Position numbers and translations under genes: made by a program. Source: CAYXXN01 sp964469055 (GTDB taxonomy: Bacteria > Acidobacteriota > Thermoanaerobaculia > Multivoradales > JAHEKO01). Taken from it: a stretch of 11,422 bases of DNA. Within the stretch, counting starts at the first letter, position 1. Each line of letters begins with the position of its first letter. Below are positions 5,770 to 11,422 of the stretch, in pieces. The notes below the pieces were generated by a model. The model saw only the letters and a list, made by a program, of their open reading frames with translations. It was not told the origin of the DNA and made no database searches. The DNA is taken from contig CAYXXN010000100.1 in NCBI GenBank assembly GCA_964469055.1, forward strand, positions 1-11,422. The letters run 5' to 3'.

Positions 5770-7533
5770 ATGAACCTGAGCCCCGAGCTGGTCGCCGAAG
5801 TCCTGGCCCGTCAGGGCGTGCTGAACGCCCAACAAGTGGCGGACGTCCGCAAGGAGGCCCGCGCCCTGCCGCAGCGCAACCGCAACCCGCGCGCCTACGA
5901 GCAGCGGGCCCTCGCCTACGAGGTGATCGAGCGGCTCAACTTCCCCTCGCCGGACGGCGAGAACGGTCGCTTGAACGAGCTCGACATCGCCAAAGCGATC
6001 GCCCGCGACGCTCGTCTCGAGTTCGTGCGCATCGACACCCTGGCGCTCGACGCCGAGCTGATCGAGTCCAAGGTCTCCCGGCCCTTCGCCCGGCGTCATC
6101 GCATGATCCCGCTGGAGATGCAGGGCGGCCGGCTACGGGTGGCCTGCGCCAATCCTTACGACATCGAGGGCATCGACTCCTTCCGCCGCATCGCCGGCCG
6201 CGACATCGAGCTCGTGCTGGCCTCGGAACCCGACGTGCTGCGCGCCCTCAACGAGTTCTACGGCCTACGTCACGCCGTCAAGCGCGCCGAGCGGGATCTC
6301 TCCGGCGGCATCGATCTGGGCAACCTCGAGCAGCTCGTCCGCATGAAGAGCGAGGCCGAGATCGAGTCGAGCGACCAGCACATCGTCAACGCCGTCGAGT
6401 TCATGCTCCAGCACGCCTACGACACGAGGGCGAGCGACATCCACATCGAGCCCAAGCGCGACTTCTCCCTCATCCGCTTCCGCATCGACGGCGTGCTGCA
6501 CGACATCCAGAGCATCCCGAAGATCGTGCACAACGCGATCGCCAGCCGCATCAAGACGATGTCGCGTCTAGACATCGCCGAGAAGCGGCGGCCGCAGGAC
6601 GGCCGCGTCAAGACGACGCGCGCCGGAGCCGAGGTCGAGCTGCGCGTCTCCACCCTGCCGGTCGGCTTCGGCGAGAAGGTCGTGCTCCGGATCTTCGACC
6701 CCGGGGTGTTGCTGCAGGATCTCGGCGCCCTCGGCTTCTACCCCGAGGAGCTGGATCTCTTCAACGACTTCATCTCGCGCCCCCACGGCATCGTGCTGCT
6801 GACCGGCCCGACCGGCTCGGGCAAGACGACGACCCTCTACTCGGCCCTGAAGATCATCGCCGGGCGCGAGGTCAACGTGACCACGATCGAGGACCCGATC
6901 GAGATGGTCTACGAGGACTTCAACCAGGTGGCGGTCCAGCCCAAGATCGGCATCACGTTCGCAGGCGCCCTGCGTCACGTGCTGAGGCAGGACCCCGACA
7001 TCATCATGGTGGGCGAGATCCGCGATTCGGAGACCGCCGAGTACGCCGTGCAGGCCGCGCTGACCGGCCACCTGGTCTTCTCCACCCTGCACACCAACGA
7101 CGCGCCGTCCGCGGTGACGCGGCTGCACGACCTCGGGGTCGAGCGGTTCCTCATCGCCTCGACGGTGGTGGGCATCGTGGCGCAGCGACTCGTCCGCAAG
7201 GTCTGCCCCCACTGCGCGGTCGAGACGCACTTGACCGACGCCGAGGCCCAGATCTTGCGGCTCGCGGTGCCGCCGGGCAAGCGGGTGAAGGTCAAGGTCG
7301 GCCAGGGATGCTTCGACTGTCGCGAGACGGGCTACTACGGCCGCTCGGGCATCTTCGAGATGCTGCCCATGGAGGAGGGCATCCGCCCCTTGGTGGCGTC
7401 GGGCGCCGACGCCGCGAAGCTCAAGCGCGAGGCCGTCCAGCGGGGGATGAAGACGCTGCGCCAGTCGGCGCTCCGCAAGCTGGCCGAGGGCGTCACCACC
7501 TTCGAGGAAGTGGTCCGCGTCACGGCGCTCTAG
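5770..7533 (+). CDS. PilB/GspE-family type IV pilus or type II secretion assembly ATPase
   Basis: This cytoplasmic hexameric ATPase would power assembly of a type IV pilus or type II secretion pseudopilus. It has 587 residues. An N-terminal MshEN/T2SSE_N-like domain (about 66-175) follows a charged helical leader. The ATPase core has Walker A GPTGSGKTT (346-354, Lys352), the Asp box TTIEDPIE, Walker B region LRQDPDIIMVGEIRD (405-419) and the His box LTGHLVFSTLHTND (431-444). A zinc-binding CM domain has C479/C482 and C514/C517. All catalytic elements are intact. The frame stays open far upstream to 4990, but that part is antisense to the transporter, so ATG 5770 is chosen; it has no Shine-Dalgarno. 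No pilC, pilT, pilin or gsp gene is adjacent, so the choice between PilB and GspE cannot be settled here. It converges on the bactofilin-like gene with 9 bp between stops. Confidence 0.93.
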   Translation: MNLSPELVAEVLARQGVLNAQQVADVRKEARALPQRNRNPRAYEQRALAYEVIERLNFPSPDGENGRLNELDIAKAIARDARLEFVRIDTLALDAELIESKVSRPFARRHRMIPLEMQGGRLRVACANPYDIEGIDSFRRIAGRDIELVLASEPDVLRALNEFYGLRHAVKRAERDLSGGIDLGNLEQLVRMKSEAEIESSDQHIVNAVEFMLQHAYDTRASDIHIEPKRDFSLIRFRIDGVLHDIQSIPKIVHNAIASRIKTMSRLDIAEKRRPQDGRVKTTRAGAEVELRVSTLPVGFGEKVVLRIFDPGVLLQDLGALGFYPEELDLFNDFISRPHGIVLLTGPTGSGKTTTLYSALKIIAGREVNVTTIEDPIEMVYEDFNQVAVQPKIGITFAGALRHVLRQDPDIIMVGEIRDSETAEYAVQAALTGHLVFSTLHTNDAPSAVTRLHDLGVERFLIASTVVGIVAQRLVRKVCPHCAVETHLTDAEAQILRLAVPPGKRVKVKVGQGCFDCRETGYYGRSGIFEMLPMEEGIRPLVASGADAAKLKREAVQRGMKTLRQSALRKLAEGVTTFEEVVRVTAL

Positions 7534-7550
7534 GCTCCGCTGCTAGCGCC
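7524..7550. terminator. Weak hairpin across the convergent stops (ATPase / bactofilin-like)
   Basis: GGCGCT (7524-7529) and AGCGCC (7545-7550) form a 6-bp stem with a 15-nt loop that spans both TAG stops. The stem is short, there is no T-tract, and arms of this kind occur often in GC-rich DNA, so this is only a candidate terminator. Confidence 0.2.
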
Positions 7551-8277
7551 CGACGGCGCCCCGCACCAGGTCGAAGGCCCGCCGCACGTCCGGCCCCGGG
7601 TCGACGACGCGGTGAAAGAGGCCGCGATAGGTGAGCCCGAGGGTCTCGACGTCCGGCTCGCGCAAGAGCTTGATCAGCTCCTCGAGGGCGCGCTGCGAAA
7701 CGGGACCGTACGCCGAGCGGGCGAACTCGCGCTCCAGGAGGATGAGGGCGAAGAAGAGGGGGTCCGCCGCTTCGCCGCTCGTCGCTGCGGGCTCGACCGC
7801 GGCGACCCGCGCCTCGAGCCGCTCTCCCTCCAGCTCGCGGACCGGCTCGGCCGCGAACTGCCCGAAGAGCGGCAGCGAGCGAATCTGCCGCGCGAAGCGC
7901 GACAGGAGCACGAAGAGCTCCTTCTCCGACTCGAAGTTCCCCACCAGGCGGGCGCCGCTCCCGATCTCCAGGCGTCCGGCCTCCTGCAGGACGATGTTGG
8001 CCCGCGCCGCGTCCTCCAGGTGGATCTCCTTGGCGGCCACGCGCCAGGCGGTGAGGCTGCCTTCGATGTAGCAGGTGCTGGCGCAGCGCACCTCGACCGC
8101 CTCGACCTCGGCCTCGGGCTCGATGCGGATCGAGCCATGCTGCGACTCGAGCGTCCGGTAGTTGCCCGAGTTCTGGATGACCAGGTTGCCCGGCGTCCTG
8201 ATGGAGAGCTGACCGTGCCCGTCGACCTGGATGTCGGCGCCGCGCGGGATGATCATGGTCGGCGACCGCTCGGTCAT
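7543..8277 (-). CDS. Bactofilin-like polymer-forming protein with helical C-terminal extension
   Basis: This is probably a cytoplasmic, membrane-associated scaffold that polymerises through a right-handed beta-helix. The 244 residues are longer than most bactofilins (about 110-180). Residues 15-117 show short alternating hydrophobic strands separated by G/N/D/E turns (GNLVIQ at 30-35, GSIRIEPEAEVEAVEV at 48-63, NIVLQEAGRLEIGSGARLVGNF at 94-115), the period expected of bactofilin rungs. Residues 118-244 are charged and predicted mostly helical. Two cysteines (65 and 69) lie within the helix core. The main support beyond the repeat pattern is context: the start overlaps the stop of an M23 peptidase (TGATG), the usual partner of bactofilins. 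The IIPRG near residue 9 precedes the helix; ATG at 8256 (Met8) is an alternative start. Classic bactofilin sequence motifs are weak, so a different beta-helix family remains possible. Confidence 0.65.
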   Translation of the reverse strand: MTERSPTMIIPRGADIQVDGHGQLSIRTPGNLVIQNSGNYRTLESQHGSIRIEPEAEVEAVEVRCASTCYIEGSLTAWRVAAKEIHLEDAARANIVLQEAGRLEIGSGARLVGNFESEKELFVLLSRFARQIRSLPLFGQFAAEPVRELEGERLEARVAAVEPAATSGEAADPLFFALILLEREFARSAYGPVSQRALEELIKLLREPDVETLGLTYRGLFHRVVDPGPDVRRAFDLVRGAVGR

Positions 8278-9344
8278 CACGACCCCCCGATCACGCGCGG
8301 CAACGGCTCGAACTCCTGGAGGCTCGGCGCCTGGCGGCCCCGGATCAGCAGTTGCTCCTCGTCCCGCCAACGGTGGTCGAGGATGTAGACGCGGGGATCG
8401 ATGGGCACGAACGCGGACCGCGCCTCGTCCCAGAGACGGACCTCGTAGTGCAAGTGCGGGCTCGTGCTCCACCCGGTGTTGCCCACCGTCGCCAGGACGT
8501 CGCCCTGCTCGACGCGCTGGCCGGCTCGCACCAAGATCTCGTCGCAGTGCCCGAAGACGGTGACGAAGCGGATGCCGTGGCGCAGGGCCACCAGGTTGCC
8601 GTAACGCCACCAGGTGACGTCCTCGCGCAGCGGGTAGCGGCCGGCGAAGGCCACGACGCCGTCCGCCGGCGCCAGCACGCGAGTCCCGATGGCGGCCGCC
8701 AGGTCGATGCCGGCGTGCACGTCGAATCGCTTGGTGAACGGGCTCACGCGCTGGCCGAAGGGGCTGGTGAGCACGAACTCGTCGCGCAGGGGCGAGAGGG
8801 ACGGCGTCGTCGCGACGCGCTCGCCGTTGACGGCCTCGAAGCTGCGCACCTCCTCGAGGAAGGTTCCCAGGACCCCCACCTCCTCGGCGAGCCGCGCCTC
8901 GGCGGCATTGGCCCGGCGCACGGCGGTGGCGTAGATCGACTCCGGCACCGGCCGGCCCGCGAACGGGAAGCCACCCTGCCCCGCGGCGGTGTCGGCCTCG
9001 AGGCCGTAGGTGAGGTAGATCCTCTCCAGGCTGCGGCGCAGCTCCGCAGCCCGCCCCTCGAGGGCCGTCAGCCGCGCGGCGTGGCCCTCCATCTCGCGCC
9101 CGGCGGCGCTCCGGGCCTCGACGGCCACCTGGTAGAGGTCCCGCAGCATCAGGTCGCGCACGACACGGGGCGCCACGACGAGATTGGCGAGGACGAAGAG
9201 GGCCAGGAGCGCCGCGGCGCCGACGACGACCGCGACACCGCGGCGGGCGAGAAACACCGTGCGCATGCGCCAACGGATGTCGCTCGGGTGGAACTGCACC
9301 TCGAGCACGGTCGGAGGACCGCGGCGCCGGCCGGCGGGGGTCAT
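8277..9344 (-). CDS. Membrane-anchored M23 (LytM-type) peptidoglycan endopeptidase
   Basis: This predicted zinc endopeptidase cuts peptide cross-links in the periplasmic wall. Of 355 residues, about 1-35 form a basic cytoplasmic tail, 36-58 a single membrane helix, and 60-110 and 140-175 likely coiled or helical periplasmic segments. The M23 domain (about 190-305) has HxxxD at H210/D214, GH at H266, and HLH at 297-299. All zinc ligands and catalytic histidines are present, so it should be active, unlike degenerate LytM activators. A tail of about 50 residues follows. ATG 9344 gives the longest sensible protein but has no Shine-Dalgarno; GTG at 9308 (codon 13) would start at LEVQFHPSDIR and is a good alternative. 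It lies 43 bp after the phosphatase gene and overlaps the bactofilin-like gene by one base, implying joint expression and probably physical partnership. Confidence 0.92.
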   Translation of the reverse strand: MTPAGRRRGPPTVLEVQFHPSDIRWRMRTVFLARRGVAVVVGAAALLALFVLANLVVAPRVVRDLMLRDLYQVAVEARSAAGREMEGHAARLTALEGRAAELRRSLERIYLTYGLEADTAAGQGGFPFAGRPVPESIYATAVRRANAAEARLAEEVGVLGTFLEEVRSFEAVNGERVATTPSLSPLRDEFVLTSPFGQRVSPFTKRFDVHAGIDLAAAIGTRVLAPADGVVAFAGRYPLREDVTWWRYGNLVALRHGIRFVTVFGHCDEILVRAGQRVEQGDVLATVGNTGWSTSPHLHYEVRLWDEARSAFVPIDPRVYILDHRWRDEEQLLIRGRQAPSLQEFEPLPRVIGGS

Positions 9345-9348
9345 CTCG

Positions 9349-9368
9349 GAGGCACGTTAACACGCCTC
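9349..9368. repeat. Imperfect 20-bp palindrome upstream of the M23 gene
   Basis: GAGGC-AC-GTTAAC-AC-GCCTC is symmetric at 16 of 20 positions, with a central GTTAAC. It lies 5 bp upstream of the M23 ATG in the 43-bp gap after the phosphatase gene. As DNA it could be an operator; as RNA it would form a 5-bp hairpin near the start codon, just downstream of a purine-rich GGGGGAGAGG. Its role is unknown. Confidence 0.3.
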
Positions 9369-9387
9369 TCCCCCGGGTCCCGGCGGC

Positions 9388-10224
9388 TCAGCCGACAGGC
9401 CGGGCGGTCAGGAGGTCGAGGCGCGCCTCGTCGGCGTGCCGGTGCAGGACCCGTCGCAGCTCGTCCTGCACCCGCGGCGAGCCGCCCACGACGTTACCCG
9501 TCTCGAGAAAGGCCGCGCCGCCGTCGAGGTCGGTCACGATGCCCCCGGCCTCGCGGATCAGCAAGGCGCCCGCCGCGATGTCCCAGGGCGAGAGCCGGAA
9601 CTCGAAGAAGCCGTCGAACACCCCGGCGGCCGTATAGGCGAGGTCGAGCGTCGCCGCGCCGCAGCGACGGATGCCGCGCGCCAGCAAGAACACGTCGCGG
9701 AACGCCGCCAGGTAGGGCTCCAGAGCCTCCTTGGCGCGAAAGGGAAAGCCCGTGGCGAGGAAGGCTCCCGCCAGGCCGGCGCGCCCAGAGACGGCCATGG
9801 GCCGCTCGTTCCAGCGCGCTCCCCCGCCCCGTTCCGCCAGGAAGAGGTTTCCACCGAGCGGGTCCAGGACCGCGCCGGCCACCAGCTCCCCGTCGCGGCG
9901 GCAGGCGACGGACACGCCCCAGACCGGCAGACCCTGCAGGAAGTTGGCGGTCCCGTCGAGCGGGTCGACGAGCCACTCGTGGCCGGAGCCAGCGCCACCG
10001 ATTCGCCCACCCTCCTCGGTCAGCACGCAGTGCTCCGGAAAGGCGCCCCTCAGCACCGCGAGGATCGCCGCCTCGCTCGCGCGGTCGGCGCTGGTCACGA
10101 AGTCGTTGCGCGCCTTCTCCTCGGCGACGAGGGACGGGCTCCGAAAAGCGCCCCGCAGCACTTCGGCCCCTGCCTCCACGGCGGCGCGCGCAGTTTGCAG
10201 CAGCGGAGCTGGCACGGGCGGCAT
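9388..10224 (-). CDS. Inositol monophosphatase-family phosphatase (SuhB-like)
   Basis: This Mg-dependent, lithium-type phosphatase probably acts on inositol-1-phosphate or a related small phosphate such as 3'-phosphoadenosine phosphate or a sugar phosphate; the sequence does not decide. It has 278 residues, normal for the family. Metal-binding motifs are all visible: TEEG (69-72, Glu70/71), WLVDPLDGTANF (84-95, Asp87 and Asp90) and PWDIAAG (213-219, Asp215). The segment GIRRCGAATLDLAYTAAGVFDGFFE (from 184) matches the IMPase fold, as does ARNDFVTSADRASE near the N-terminus. ATG at 10224 is listed; a CATAAT hexamer covering it would place transcription start at GTG 10215 (codon 4), an equally reasonable start. 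It is first in a likely three-gene operon with the M23 peptidase and bactofilin-like protein. A link to envelope phosphosugar metabolism is only inference. Confidence 0.93.
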   Translation of the reverse strand: MPPVPAPLLQTARAAVEAGAEVLRGAFRSPSLVAEEKARNDFVTSADRASEAAILAVLRGAFPEHCVLTEEGGRIGGAGSGHEWLVDPLDGTANFLQGLPVWGVSVACRRDGELVAGAVLDPLGGNLFLAERGGGARWNERPMAVSGRAGLAGAFLATGFPFRAKEALEPYLAAFRDVFLLARGIRRCGAATLDLAYTAAGVFDGFFEFRLSPWDIAAGALLIREAGGIVTDLDGGAAFLETGNVVGGSPRVQDELRRVLHRHADEARLDLLTARPVG

Positions 10225-10231
10225 TATGCCA
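10223..10231 (-). promoter_or_regulatory. Putative extended -10 (TGGCATAAT) at the phosphatase start
   Basis: On the minus strand TGG-CATAAT has the extended TG and matches TATAAT at 5 of 6 bases. It overlaps the annotated ATG (10224) and is followed by 7 nt and then GTG 10215. If used, the mRNA would begin at codon 4 and translation would start at that GTG without a leader. Confidence 0.35.
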
Positions 10232-10313
10232 ACCGCCGTGACGCCCTGCGGTTCCAGCCAGCTGTGCTAGCCTCCCGGTCATCCAGCTCGCCAGTCGACG
10301 GCGCTCGGACGGC

Positions 10314-10342
10314 TTGCGCCGCGTCCCAGGCCCGGCGATAAC
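10314..10342 (+). promoter_or_regulatory. Putative sigma70-type promoter of the secreted-protein gene
   Basis: TTGCGC (10314-10319) and GATAAC (10337-10342) are separated by exactly 17 bp. The -35 matches TTGACA at three bases and the -10 matches TATAAT at four. Transcription would start near 10349, leaving a leader of about 29 nt that carries the Shine-Dalgarno. Confidence 0.35.
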
Positions 10343-10365
10343 GCCTCACTTACCCAGACATTTAC

Positions 10366-10370
10366 GGAGG
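10366..10370 (+). promoter_or_regulatory. Strong Shine-Dalgarno GGAGG
   Basis: GGAGG ends 7 nt before the ATG at 10378 and fixes that start. It is the only consensus Shine-Dalgarno in the window. Confidence 0.8.
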
Positions 10371-10377
10371 ACAGATC

Positions 10378-10884
10378 ATGAAGAACCGCAGCCTTCTCGC
10401 CGTGGTCGCCGCAGCCTGTCTGGTCGCGAGTCCGAGCCTCGCGCAGAAGAGCCCCCCCGAAAATCACTGCACGGGAGGCGAGATCACCGACATCGGCCCT
10501 CTTTTCCCGGCCCAGCCGAACAACGACTTCGTCAACGCGTCGCGAAACTGTGCCGGCATCTTCGACTGTCAGGATTTCTTCGACATCACTTGCGCCGGCG
10601 GGGAGTCCGTACTCGTCACCTTCTGCCAGGGCGGCGGCTTTTTCGAAGGTGACCCCGGGCTGCGGGCCTTCAACCCGAGCGACGTCGAGATCATCTGCAA
10701 TGACGACACCTGCGGCCTGGGCTCCGAGATTCAGTTCACGGCTTCGACACCCGGCACGTATACCGTCCGACTCGACTCGTTCTCCGATGTCGGCTACCCC
10801 TACACCATCGCCGTGAACGCTCCACCGACCTGCGACATCGTCGGCGCGGTGCCGGTCGAGCTGCAAGCCATCGACGTCGAGTAG
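10378..10884 (+). CDS. Small secreted acidic Cys-rich protein, PPC-like beta-sandwich
   Basis: I do not recognise a named family. The 168-residue protein begins with a Sec signal peptide: MKNR, a hydrophobic core (about 5-18) and a likely signal peptidase I site after SLA (22). The mature part is strongly acidic, about 21 Asp/Glu against 4 Lys/Arg, and holds eight cysteines (31, 58, 64, 72, 83, 107, 112, 152), enough for four disulfides. The segment TPGTYTVRLDSF (124-135) followed by GYPYTIAV (139-146) resembles the last strands of bacterial pre-peptidase C-terminal (PPC) domains, which here would stand alone with no catalytic partner. The C-terminus ends VPVELQAIDVE. Cys14 could suggest a lipobox, but the residues before it are AAA and the hydrophobic core would be too short. 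The strong Shine-Dalgarno suggests good expression. It converges on the dihydroorotase gene with 16 bp between stops. Confidence 0.8.
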   Translation: MKNRSLLAVVAAACLVASPSLAQKSPPENHCTGGEITDIGPLFPAQPNNDFVNASRNCAGIFDCQDFFDITCAGGESVLVTFCQGGGFFEGDPGLRAFNPSDVEIICNDDTCGLGSEIQFTASTPGTYTVRLDSFSDVGYPYTIAVNAPPTCDIVGAVPVELQAIDVE

Positions 10885-10900
10885 AGACGGGGCGTCCATC

Positions 10901-11422
10901 TCAAACCGTCACCAGCCGCCCGGCCAGGTACGTGCCGGCTGCCCGGCCGCGTAGCTCCCAGCCCTCGAAGGGCGTGTTGCGCGCCTTGCTCCGGAACTCG
11001 GCGGCCCGCACCGTCAGAGGGGAGTCGAGGTCGAGGAGAGTGATGTCGGCGACGCTCCTCGGTGCCAGGTTTCCACCCGGGGCGTCCAAGATCCGCGCCG
11101 GCTTTGTCGAGAAGAGCTCCACGAGCCGGGAGAGGGTGAGGTGACCGGGGCGCACCAGGCGATCGAGGCAGAGGCCGACGTTGGTCTCGAGCCCGATGAC
11201 GCCAAAGGGAGCCACCGAGAACTCGACATCCTTCTCGTCGGGATGGTGCGGAGCGTGGTCGCTGGCGATGGCGTCGATCGTGCCGTCCGCCAGGCCCGCA
11301 AGCAGAGCCTGTCGGTCCTGCTCGCCGCGCAGCGGCGGGTTCATCTTGGTGTGCGTCGAGAAGCCGGTCGTCGCCACCGCCTCGTCGGTCAAGAGCAGAT
11401 GGTGCGGCGTCACCTCGCAGGT
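10901..11422 (-). CDS. pyrC: Dihydroorotase, N-terminus beyond window edge
   Basis: This zinc amidohydrolase interconverts carbamoyl-aspartate and dihydroorotate in pyrimidine synthesis. Only the C-terminal 173 residues lie in the window; the frame is open through 11422, beginning TCEVTPHHL, so the GTG at 11413 is internal and not a start. Visible class I dihydroorotase features, numbered in the fragment, are the metal-site TPHH (5-8), substrate-binding KMNPPLR (26-32), the catalytic SDHAPHH (54-60, Asp55), FGVIGLET, and near the end KARNTPFEGWELRG, the family's NTPFEG loop. These distinguish it from allantoinase or hydantoinase with good but not total certainty, and an active enzyme is expected, not a pyrC-like pseudo-subunit. 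The stop is 16 bp from that of the convergent secreted-protein gene. No pyrB is visible because that side is cut off. Confidence 0.93.
   Translation of the reverse strand, partial: TCEVTPHHLLLTDEAVATTGFSTHTKMNPPLRGEQDRQALLAGLADGTIDAIASDHAPHHPDEKDVEFSVAPFGVIGLETNVGLCLDRLVRPGHLTLSRLVELFSTKPARILDAPGGNLAPRSVADITLLDLDSPLTVRAAEFRSKARNTPFEGWELRGRAAGTYLAGRLVTV

Larger units (their letters stand above)
10225..10377. other. Divergent intergenic region, longest gap in the window
   Basis: This 153-bp gap separates the phosphatase gene (minus) from the secreted-protein gene (plus). Apart from the promoter and ribosome-binding candidates listed separately I see no RNA gene, long repeat or convincing operator in it. 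A small TGCTAGCCT (10265-10273, plus) has the form of an extended -10 but is weak. Confidence 0.5.

Noticed and set aside
8278..9363. Long minus-strand frame running from 9363 into the bactofilin-like gene as a single 606-residue protein
   Set aside because: The first 360 or so codons are an out-of-frame reading of the M23 gene. The real unit begins at ATG 8277, overlapping the M23 stop.
8352..10241. 629-codon plus-strand frame across the M23 and phosphatase genes
   Set aside because: It is antisense to two genes with intact catalytic motifs, and its product is Arg/Pro/Gly-rich with no recognisable domain.
10289..10303. CGCC-N7-GGCG inverted repeat in the 10225-10377 gap
   Set aside because: The arms are 4 bp and not centred on the internal GTCGAC palindrome; not distinguishable from background.
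10390..10422. Lipoprotein signal (Cys14) in the secreted protein
   Set aside because: The residues before the cysteine are AAA with no Leu-type lipobox, and cleavage there would leave too short a hydrophobic core; a signal peptidase I site after residue 22 fits better.
10886..10910. GACGG/CCGTC hairpin between the secreted-protein and dihydroorotase genes as a terminator
   Set aside because: The stem is only 5 bp with a 15-nt loop and no T-tract; such pairs are frequent by chance at this GC content.

Overview
This window is GC-rich (roughly 70% by eye), almost fully coding bacterial chromosome, with no phage, insertion sequence, CRISPR or RNA gene that I can see. The mix of genes suggests a Gram-negative organism: a hisS-aspS pair, a PilB/GspE-type ATPase, an M23 peptidase with a bactofilin-like protein, and a small acidic secreted Cys-rich protein. 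The style recalls Acidobacteriota, but that placement is inference only.

Layout. Positions 1-2426 (minus strand) hold hisS followed by aspS, which is cut by the left edge; stop and start overlap as TGATG. Positions 2470-4794 (plus strand) hold a tight three-gene run: a family 2 glycosyltransferase, a hotdog-fold acyl-CoA thioesterase (ATGA overlap) and chorismate synthase aroC. Converging on aroC at 4819-5688 (minus strand) is a 10-helix DMT/EamA transporter. A perfect 10-bp inverted repeat joins the two convergent genes and contains both stop codons. Divergent from the transporter is a PilB/GspE-type ATPase (5770-7533, plus strand).

Positions 7543-10224 (minus strand) hold a likely operon in the order inositol-monophosphatase-family enzyme, membrane-anchored M23 endopeptidase, bactofilin-like beta-helix protein. 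The last two overlap as TGATG. This is the window's most system-like module: bactofilin scaffolds paired with M23 peptidases shape cell walls in other bacteria, and here the bactofilin is divergent and has a long helical tail. Next come a small secreted protein (10378-10884, plus strand), the only gene with a strong Shine-Dalgarno, and the C-terminal part of a dihydroorotase (10901 to the right edge, minus strand).

At the expression level, most genes lack a Shine-Dalgarno. Two GTG-start genes (hisS and the transporter) have a good -10 hexamer exactly 6 nt before the start codon, the spacing expected for leaderless mRNAs. Three other starts have extended -10 (TGn) look-alikes nearby. No gap between genes exceeds 300 bases; the longest is 10225-10377. 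The window is mostly housekeeping. The bactofilin/M23 module, the leaderless signals and the stop-codon-containing terminator are the points worth following up.
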